From the NCBI GenBank assembly GCA_019359125.1, contig JAHHHY010000007.1, positions 23,355 to 87,354 of the forward strand: DNA of 64,000 nt, in the 5' to 3' direction. This DNA comes from Pleurocapsa minor GSE-CHR-MK 17-07R. Its GTDB lineage: Bacteria > Chloroflexota > Anaerolineae > Aggregatilineales > Phototrophicaceae. Under the pieces are notes generated by a model. It saw only the letters and a program-made list of their open reading frames with translations, made no database searches and had not been told where the DNA came from. A program made the translations under genes and the position numbers. Each line of letters starts with the position of its first letter. The stretch's first letter is position 1. Below are positions 55,849 to 64,000 of the stretch, one piece after another.

Positions 55849-57819
55849 ATGAGCCTGTTTACGCCCGCCCAGCAGCGCACGCTAAGTCTTGTCTGTGACA
55901 CCCTGGTTCCGCATCTGGACGCGCCAGACTCGCCGCTCTATCGCGTCTCTGCGTCGGATACCGGGCTGGCCGACGCGCTGGCGGCGGCGCTGGAGCGCGT
56001 CGCTGACCAGGCCGACAAGCTGGCGCTGCGCGCCTTTCTCATGCTGATCGAGACGGCTCCGTTTAACGCGCTGGCCTGTGGCATCCCGCGTGCCTTCTCG
56101 GCTATGACCGGGGACCAGCGCGAACATCTGCTGCGCGCCTGCGCCCACAGCCAGATTCCCCAGGCGCGCCAGCTGTTCCAGAGCCTGAAACGCCTCGGCC
56201 TGTTCATCTTTTACAGCGCCGCCGATGCCGATAACCACAATCCGGCCTGGCCCGCCATCCACTATCGCATCCCGGATTTTCAGACCGCGCCCAGGCCGTC
56301 GCCCCTGACGACACTAACGGTGACGCCGGGCATGCGCCTGAGCTGTGACGCGCTGGTGATCGGCAGCGGGGCGGGCGGCGGTGTGGCCGCGGCAGAGCTG
56401 GCGGCCGCCGGACTCGACGTGCTGGTGATCGAGAAGGGTGAAAGCCGCGCCGACCACGAATTCAATGGTCGCGAGCTGGATGCCACCGAAAAGTTATACG
56501 AGAAGCACGGCGCGCTGACCACCCGCGACAAAGGCATCGTCGTGCTGGCGGGCAGCACGCTGGGCGGCGGCACCACCATCAACTGGACCGGGTCGCTGCG
56601 CACGCCCGATTACGTGCTGCGCGAATGGGCCAGCCACGGACTGACAGAAGCGACGACGCCCGCGTATCAGGCCAGCCTGGATGCTGTGTTTGCGCGTCTG
56701 AACATTGACTATACGCCTGCCGCCACCCCGCAGAATCAGATGCTGGAGCGCGGTTGCGCGGCGCTGGGCTATGACTGCGCGCCGATTCCGCGCAATGCGG
56801 TCGGCTGCGAGGACTGCGGCTTCTGCAATTTTGGCTGCGCGTTCGGACAGAAGCAGAGCATCGCCAAAACATTCCTGGCCGATGCTGCTGCGAACGGGGC
56901 GCGCTTTCTGGTGCGTGCTGATGCCCGCCGCATCCTGATTGAAAATGGGACGGCGGTCGGCGCGCTGGTGGAGGCACGCGATGGCGACGGCCGCATCTAT
57001 ACGCTCGAGATTCGCGCAAAGCTGGTGATCGCCGCGGGCGGGGCGCTCAATACCCCGGCACTGCTGCTGCGTTCCGGTCTGGCCAGCCCGCAGATCGGCG
57101 CGAACCTGCGCCTGCATCCGACGACCGTCGTGTTCGGCGTGTTCGATGATGTCGTGCGCGGCTGGCAGGGCGCGCCGATGACGCGCGTCTCCAGCGAATT
57201 CGCCAATCTGGATGGCGACGGCTATGGCGTGCGACTGGAATGTGCGCCGGTGCATCCGGGCATCGCCGCGCTCAGCGTGCCGTGGGAAAGCGGCCGCCAG
57301 CACAAAGACGTAATGGCCGGGCTGGAGCACCTGTCGAATATCATCATCCTCTCGCGTGACCGCTACGGCGGCCGCGTGCGTATCGACAAGGCGGGCGGCC
57401 TGCTGATCGACTACGCGCTGCACCCATATGACGCGGGGCATCTGCGGCGCGGCATCGTCGAGGCGCTGCGCGTGCTGGATGCGGCGGGTGCCAACAGCCT
57501 GAGCGTGCCGCACATCCGCAGCAAGCCGTATGTCCGGGGCAGGTCGGGCGCGCTGGCGGAGTTTCTGGAGGCTGTCGAACGGGCGCCGATGGGATCGAAT
57601 CAGTTTGGCCTGTTCAGCGCGCATCAGATGGGCTCGTGCCGCATCGGCCCCACGCGCGCGACGGGCGCTTTGCAGCCGAATGGCGAGGTATACGACGTGA
57701 AGAACTGTTATGTGCTGGACGCCAGCGCCATGCCGACGTGCAGCGGCGTCAATCCGATGATGAGCATCATGGGGCTGGCGCATTATCTGGCCCAGGGCAT
57801 CAAGGCGGCGCACGCATGA
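55849..57819 (+). CDS. GMC family FAD-dependent oxidoreductase, long-chain alcohol oxidase-like
   Basis: DALVIGSGAGGGVAAAELAAAGLDVLVIEKG; GCEDCGFCNFGCAFGQKQS; C-terminal GMC motif NCYVLDASAMPTCSGVNPMMSIMGLA. Confidence 0.88.
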   Translation: MSLFTPAQQRTLSLVCDTLVPHLDAPDSPLYRVSASDTGLADALAAALERVADQADKLALRAFLMLIETAPFNALACGIPRAFSAMTGDQREHLLRACAHSQIPQARQLFQSLKRLGLFIFYSAADADNHNPAWPAIHYRIPDFQTAPRPSPLTTLTVTPGMRLSCDALVIGSGAGGGVAAAELAAAGLDVLVIEKGESRADHEFNGRELDATEKLYEKHGALTTRDKGIVVLAGSTLGGGTTINWTGSLRTPDYVLREWASHGLTEATTPAYQASLDAVFARLNIDYTPAATPQNQMLERGCAALGYDCAPIPRNAVGCEDCGFCNFGCAFGQKQSIAKTFLADAAANGARFLVRADARRILIENGTAVGALVEARDGDGRIYTLEIRAKLVIAAGGALNTPALLLRSGLASPQIGANLRLHPTTVVFGVFDDVVRGWQGAPMTRVSSEFANLDGDGYGVRLECAPVHPGIAALSVPWESGRQHKDVMAGLEHLSNIIILSRDRYGGRVRIDKAGGLLIDYALHPYDAGHLRRGIVEALRVLDAAGANSLSVPHIRSKPYVRGRSGALAEFLEAVERAPMGSNQFGLFSAHQMGSCRIGPTRATGALQPNGEVYDVKNCYVLDASAMPTCSGVNPMMSIMGLAHYLAQGIKAAHA

Positions 57820-58376
57820 AAAGCCCGATTAGCCTGAACGACCGCCTGCGCAGCTACGCGCTGCTGTTTCCGTTGGCCATTGGCGTGCTGCTGATCGACC
57901 AGCTCACCAAGTCGGCTGTCATGCGCAGCATGCGCCTGGGCGAAAGCATCTCGATCATCGACCCGGTGTTTTCGATCACCTACAGCGAGAATACCGGATC
58001 GGCATTTGGGCTGCTGCCACAGGCCGGCAGCGTGTTTCTGGTGCTGGCGGTGATCATCTGCACCCTGATGCTGATCTTCTATCCGCGTATCGACCGGTCG
58101 CTGGTGCTCACGCGCATCGGCGTGGCGCTGGTGCTGGGCGGCGCGCTGGGCAATGCCTACGACCGGGCGACCATTGGTGCGGTGATCGACTTCATCCATT
58201 ACACGCTGCCCAATGTCATCTCGAATGTCTCCAATCTGGCCGACCATGCGATTGTCGGCGGGGTCATCCTCATCCTGATCGACAGCTGGATCACCGAGCC
58301 GCGTCGCAGGGCGAAGGAGAAAGCGCAGGCCGAGTCCATGTCTCCCGCGGATGCGCCGCCGACGGAGGGTGCATGA
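57816..58376 (+). CDS. lspA: Lipoprotein signal peptidase (signal peptidase II)
   Basis: IDQLTKSAVMRSM, ENTGSAFGLL, GGALGNAYDRATIGAVIDFIHY. Confidence 0.92.
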   Translation: MKSPISLNDRLRSYALLFPLAIGVLLIDQLTKSAVMRSMRLGESISIIDPVFSITYSENTGSAFGLLPQAGSVFLVLAVIICTLMLIFYPRIDRSLVLTRIGVALVLGGALGNAYDRATIGAVIDFIHYTLPNVISNVSNLADHAIVGGVILILIDSWITEPRRRAKEKAQAESMSPADAPPTEGA

Positions 58377-59176
58377 CCGTCCGGCCGATCATGCGCGGCG
58401 GCGGGACGTTGTTCTGGCGCGGCGGGACGGCCATCGGCGTGCTGGGGCTGCATGGCTTCACCGCGACGCCATCGGAAATAGGCTGGCTGGGGGCCGACCT
58501 GCATGGCGCGGGGCATACCGTACTGCTGCCGCGCCTGTTTGCCCACGGCACCGACCCGCGCGATATGGCGCGCGCCCGCTGGAAAGACTGGCTGGCCTCG
58601 GCCTGTGACGGGCTGGCGGTGCTGTCCGCCAGCTGTGAGCGCGTGATCGTGGTCGGGCACTCGATGGGCGGGATGCTGGCCATGCTGCTGGCCGCCCATG
58701 CCCAGCCGCAGGACAGGCTGGCGGGCGCGGCGGTGCTGGCGTCACCGATTCCGCTGCCTGATGCGCTGCTGCGGACGACCCGGCTGGGCAAGCGACTGCG
58801 TCCGTATACGCAGCAGCCGGACACCAGCGATCTGGGTGAAGTGGTGCGTGAGGAACAGGGCCGCCGGGGCGATCCGGTCGTCGGGCGTGTGCGCTATGAC
58901 CTGTGGAGCACGTCCGCGCTGGAACAGCTCGTGCTGCTGAGTAAAGCCGCCGATGCCGCCCTGCCGCAGGTGAGTCTGCCATTGCTGCTGCTGTACAGCA
59001 CGCGGGACGAGACAGCGCCAGCGGTATTTGGCGAGCGCATCGCCGCCCGCGCTGCAACTTCTGACATCACCCTGCGTATATCAGACTACAGGGGACATAT
59101 TGTCACCCAGGATCGCGCCCGTGATGCGGTATTTGCGGAAGTGCGCGAATTTGTCACTCATGCCGCTGGCAGGTGA
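58373..59176 (+). CDS. Alpha/beta hydrolase (carboxylesterase Est30-like)
   Basis: VLGLHGFTATPSEIGWLG, VVGHSMGGMLAMLLA; 4-bp overlap with lspA. Confidence 0.9.
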   Translation: MTVRPIMRGGGTLFWRGGTAIGVLGLHGFTATPSEIGWLGADLHGAGHTVLLPRLFAHGTDPRDMARARWKDWLASACDGLAVLSASCERVIVVGHSMGGMLAMLLAAHAQPQDRLAGAAVLASPIPLPDALLRTTRLGKRLRPYTQQPDTSDLGEVVREEQGRRGDPVVGRVRYDLWSTSALEQLVLLSKAADAALPQVSLPLLLLYSTRDETAPAVFGERIAARAATSDITLRISDYRGHIVTQDRARDAVFAEVREFVTHAAGR

Positions 59177-59206
59177 AATGGCCTTAACAGGCGAGGTAAA
59201 AACCCT

Positions 59207-59545
59207 ATGAAAGCTCTCGATGGTGTCATCGATCAGGCGCTGCTGACCTGGAAACTGTTTTTCGACGCGCGCGTGCCCATTCACGCCAAGCTGGTGCTGG
59301 TGCTGGCCGCGGTCTATGTGATTTCGCCCATCGACCTGGTGCCCGATATCATCCCGATTCTGACCCAGCTGGATGACCTCGGCATCCTGGTGGCCAGCGT
59401 GAAGTTCATGGAAATGCTGGCGCCCGACTATGTCGTCAGCGAGCACAAGGCGGGCATTGAGCGCCGCCGCGCCGGCAAGGACGCCGAAGTGGTGGACGCG
59501 CCCGGCTTCCGCAATATGGACGAGGAAAAGCCGAAGAATCACTAG
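59207..59545 (+). CDS. DUF1232 (YkvA-like) membrane protein
   Basis: AKLVLVLAAVYVISPIDLVPDIIPILTQLDDLGIL. Confidence 0.92.
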   Translation: MKALDGVIDQALLTWKLFFDARVPIHAKLVLVLAAVYVISPIDLVPDIIPILTQLDDLGILVASVKFMEMLAPDYVVSEHKAGIERRRAGKDAEVVDAPGFRNMDEEKPKNH

Positions 59546-59594
59546 TTCCCACGCGATATTCAGGCGCAAGGCGTACACTCAGCCCCATACGAAA

Positions 59595-59637
59595 ACAAAC
59601 AGCCCCTCGCAGGCATGCCTGCCGAGGGGCTGTTTGT
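59595..59637. terminator. Bidirectional terminator / palindromic repeat between convergent genes
   Basis: ACAAACAGCCCCTCG / CGAGGGGCTGTTTGT 15-bp stem with CAGGCATGCCTG core. Confidence 0.75.
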
Positions 59638-59663
59638 AAGGGGGGGGAGGGAAGGAATCGAAG

Positions 59664-60791
<1,128 letters not shown>

Positions 60792-60916
60792 GATACCTGT
60801 CCGTTTACTCGTGCTGCCCGACGTCATGCCATTCATTGTGAGCCACAAAAGTTAGCTGTGCATTGGTGAACTGTAAAATCTCACTTTACAGATTCTTCCC
60901 GTGCTGAGGGGAAATA

Positions 60917-60950
60917 AAACGGGGACTGACGAATCATCAGCCCCCGTTTT
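60917..60950 (-). terminator. Intrinsic terminator of ftsH
   Basis: Minus strand ACGGGGGCTGATGATTCGTCAGTCCCCGTTTTATTT. Confidence 0.8.
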
Positions 60951-60975
60951 TATGCGATTTTTACACGCGCCTGGA

Positions 60976-62898
60976 TTAGACGGGCGTGCCTGCCGGTTCG
61001 CTGTTCTCGCTCAGGCCATTCATCAGCTTCTCGAACGCGGCGCGGTCCAGCGTCTCGATTTCAATCAGCGTGGTGGCCAGCTCGTCCAGCTTGGCGCGAT
61101 GCTCGGTCAGCGTGGACTTGGCGCGCTGGTAAGCCGTCTGCAGGATGCGCTTGACTTCGTTGTCGATGTCTTCAGCGGCCTGTTCGCTGTAGTCGCGCTG
61201 TTCATACAGGTCGCGGCCCAGGAACAGCGATCCGCTGCCACCGCCAAATGCGCGCGGGCCCAGCATTTCGCTCATGCCAAACTGCGTCACCATCATGCGC
61301 GCGCGGGCCGTGGCCTGCTGCAGGTCATTGCTGGCGCCGGTGGTGAACTGGTTGAAGATGATTTCTTCAGCCGCACGGCCGCCCATCATGCCGGCGATTT
61401 CGTCTTCAAACTGCTCGCGGCTCTTGAGGAACACGTCCTCGTCGGGCAGGCTCATCACGTAGCCACCCGCACGTCCGCGCGGGATGATGGTGATCTTGTG
61501 CACCGGATTCGAGTTTTCCAGGAAGTGCTGCACCACCGCGTGGCCAGCCTCGTGGAAGGCGATCTTGCGCTTCTCGCTCTCGCTCATCACGCGGGTCTTG
61601 CGTTCCGGCCCCATGATGACGCGCTCCATGCTTTCCTGGATTTCGCTCATGCCGATGGTCTTCTTGTTACGGCGGGCTGCCAGAATCGCCGCTTCGTTGA
61701 CCAGGTTTTCCAGGTCAGCACCGCTGAAGCCGGGGGTGATGCGCGCAATCGTCTCGATTTCCACATCCGGGGCGATCGGCTTGCCCTTGGTGTGCACCTT
61801 CAGGATTTCGGCGCGGCCCTTCACATCCGGGTTGTCCATGATGACCTTGCGGTCAAAGCGGCCGGGACGCAGCAGCGCCGGGTCGAGGATGTCGGGGCGG
61901 TTGGTGGCCGCGATGATAATCACGTTGGTGCCCTGTTCGAAACCGTCCATCTCGACGAGGATCTGGTTCAGGGTCTGTTCGCGTTCGTCATGACCGCCGC
62001 CCAGGCCGGCCCCACGGTGACGGCCCACAGCGTCGATTTCGTCGACGAAGATGATGGCCGGGGCTTCCGTCTTGGCGCGCTCGAACAGGTCGCGCACGCG
62101 GCTGGCGCCCACGCCGACGAACATTTCGACGAATTCCGAGCCGGAGATGCTGAAGAAGGGCACGCCCGCTTCACCAGCCACAGCACGCGCCATCAGGGTC
62201 TTGCCGGTGCCCGGAGGGCCAACCATCAGCACGCCCTTGGGGATGCGCGCACCGAGGCGGATGAACTTGTCCGGTTCTTTCAGGAATTCGACCACTTCGG
62301 CCAGTTCCTGCTTGGCTTCCTCGCTGCCGGCCACGTCCGCAAAGGTGACCTGCGGGCGCTCCATATCACGCACGACGCGGGCCCGGCTGCGGCCAAAGCT
62401 CATCGCCTGGTCCTGGCTGCCACGCACGCTGCGCATCATACGCCACAGCAGCCACACGATGATGAGCGTGGGCACCACGGCGATGAGAAGCTGCACGATG
62501 AAGCCGGTCGTGTTGTCGCCCTGCTGCTCGCTGAACTGAATGGCGGCCAGCGCGCTGGGAGACACGCCAAAGGCCTCCAGATAAATCAGCAGGTTGGTCT
62601 CGCGTTCCTTATAGTAGTAGCCGCTGGTTCCATTGCGGAAGACGATGAAGACGTCATTGCCGCCGCGGATGGTGACTTCGGCCACGTTGCCTTCGTCAAT
62701 CTGCGCCGCGAGCTGGTCCAGCGTGAGCCGGTTGCCACGGGGCATACTGTTGGGCTGGCCGAAGATGATGATGAACAGCACCAGGACGACGACGCCCAGG
62801 ACAATCCAGAGGCGCTGCGCGTTCCTGTTTGCGAACGGCGAATTGCCGCCGCCGTTGTTTGAATCTTTGTTATTGGAAGAATCCGGCTTGTTATTCAC
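60976..62898 (-). CDS. ftsH: ATP-dependent zinc metalloprotease FtsH
   Basis: [55 protein letters not shown]. Confidence 0.98.
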   Translation of the reverse strand: MNNKPDSSNNKDSNNGGGNSPFANRNAQRLWIVLGVVVLVLFIIIFGQPNSMPRGNRLTLDQLAAQIDEGNVAEVTIRGGNDVFIVFRNGTSGYYYKERETNLLIYLEAFGVSPSALAAIQFSEQQGDNTTGFIVQLLIAVVPTLIIVWLLWRMMRSVRGSQDQAMSFGRSRARVVRDMERPQVTFADVAGSEEAKQELAEVVEFLKEPDKFIRLGARIPKGVLMVGPPGTGKTLMARAVAGEAGVPFFSISGSEFVEMFVGVGASRVRDLFERAKTEAPAIIFVDEIDAVGRHRGAGLGGGHDEREQTLNQILVEMDGFEQGTNVIIIAATNRPDILDPALLRPGRFDRKVIMDNPDVKGRAEILKVHTKGKPIAPDVEIETIARITPGFSGADLENLVNEAAILAARRNKKTIGMSEIQESMERVIMGPERKTRVMSESEKRKIAFHEAGHAVVQHFLENSNPVHKITIIPRGRAGGYVMSLPDEDVFLKSREQFEDEIAGMMGGRAAEEIIFNQFTTGASNDLQQATARARMMVTQFGMSEMLGPRAFGGGSGSLFLGRDLYEQRDYSEQAAEDIDNEVKRILQTAYQRAKSTLTEHRAKLDELATTLIEIETLDRAAFEKLMNGLSENSEPAGTPV

Positions 62899-63267
62899 AA
62901 CAAGACAACTCCAGACTGATGAACGATGTGGGATATCGGTGACATTGAGGATGCGTCGGTTTGACGAATGCGTGGTGTCATAGCGCCCTGATTATACGTC
63001 ATTATACGCCCGCGGCTATAAAATCCTCATTAGAGGGTCCTGCCAAACTGCTGAGTATCTGCGCTGCGCCCGTCGGCCTGCCCAAACGGTCAGGGTGCAG
63101 CCACGTGCTGGCAGGGCATCGGCCTGCGCTGGCCTGTACTCTCCATCCGGCTGGTGAGTTTCTTATGAAATCTCGCGTATGTTAACGCAACAGAATAGTT
63201 TATGCCGTGCTACAATATGGGGTGTATTCATAGCGTTTGTAATGCACTCATTTCGACTGGGGTAGAC

Positions 63268-63774
63268 ATGATCGACTGCCCGTGTGGGAAGCACAAGATT
63301 TCCCCCGCGACCAAGATTTGCCCGTACTGCGGCGAGCTGGTCATCAAACCGAAGCACACAGCGACGCGCGCCCTGGGCGATGCGGATGATGAAGACACCA
63401 TTCCTCGCTGGGGCACAGCGCGCCTGACCGGGCGCATGAGCCTGGTGCTGCGTGTGCGTGGCGCCGACCGCAAGTTCATCTATGATCCGACCGAAATTAC
63501 CACGCTGGTGATCGGCCGCAAGGACCCGGATACCGGCGAAGTGCCGGAAATCGACCTGAGCGAAAATCAGGCCGGCGAGCTGGGCGTCTCGCGCAAGCAC
63601 GCCTCAATCGTGCGCAAAGACAGCGCCTCGCTGCAGCTGGTGGATCGCGGCAGCCCGAACGGCACCTACCTCAACGGCCAGCGCCTGATTCCCAATCAGC
63701 CGCGCATCCTGCGCGACGGTGACGAAATCCGCCTGGGCAAGCTGGTGCTGCTGGTCTTTTTTGAGAGAACTTAA
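63268..63774 (+). CDS. Zinc-ribbon + FHA domain protein
   Basis: CPCGKHKISPATKICPYCG; FHA GVSRKHASIV...LVDRGSPNGTYLNGQRL. Confidence 0.9.
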   Translation: MIDCPCGKHKISPATKICPYCGELVIKPKHTATRALGDADDEDTIPRWGTARLTGRMSLVLRVRGADRKFIYDPTEITTLVIGRKDPDTGEVPEIDLSENQAGELGVSRKHASIVRKDSASLQLVDRGSPNGTYLNGQRLIPNQPRILRDGDEIRLGKLVLLVFFERT

Positions 63775-63873
63775 AGGAAAGTACTGAGTACTGAGTGCTG
63801 AGCAATGAGTGAAGGATGAGGAGAGGCGTCAAAGTGGGTATGGCAACGAGTGTATGCCCATGTACCATATTCC

Positions 63874-64000
63874 CAGCACTCAGCACTCAGCACTCAGCAC
63901 TCAGCACTCAGCACTCAGCACTCAGCACTCAGCACTCAGCACTCAGCACTCAGCACTCAGCACTCAGCACTCAGCACTCAGCACTCAGCACTCAGCACTC
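63874..64000. repeat. Heptanucleotide tandem repeat (GCACTCA)n, about 18 copies, running off the window
   Basis: Perfect 7-bp periodicity from about 63874 to the window end. Confidence 0.97.

Noticed and set aside
60901-62862. 653-aa plus-strand ORF
   Set aside because: Antisense to ftsH; His/Ala/Gly-rich translation typical of an antisense frame of a GC-rich gene.
63874-64000. CRISPR-like array
   Set aside because: Unit is 7 bp with no spacers; simple tandem repeat, not CRISPR.

Overview
GC-rich bacterial chromosomal window. Gene content and protein style (multi-domain sugar and amino-acid ABC permeases with extra soluble inserts, ScyD-like protein, PD40 Ser/Thr kinase, T-box pheS) suggest Chloroflexota/Anaerolineae; that is an inference without any search. 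I support about 50 CDS, a Phe T-box leader upstream of pheS, several terminators and promoters, and several families of intergenic palindromic or tandem repeats. No rRNA, tRNA, CRISPR array or transposase was recognised. Main discoveries: (1) an unannotated 35-codon leader ORF with five consecutive Cys codons (TGT x5, 27781..27888). It lies behind a TTGACA-17-TACATT promoter and is followed by a nested intrinsic terminator directly upstream of a cysteine synthase gene, so it is a strong candidate for a cysteine-responsive, possibly leaderless, translation-coupled attenuator. (2) A copper module (13.97-17.6 kb). Its regulator fuses a DeoR-type HTH to a TRASH/NosL-like Cys-rich domain (C-X22-C-X3-C). 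The regulator's promoter (TTGTCA-16-TATAAT) is bracketed by a perfect 13-bp inverted repeat. Downstream are a secreted protein of unknown function and a CopC-CopD-PCuAC triple fusion. (3) Lesser items: a MarR operator, a pheS/pheT pair split by an antisense gene, ABC permeases with extracytoplasmic inserts, a histidine kinase with a C-terminal membrane module, and repeat families.
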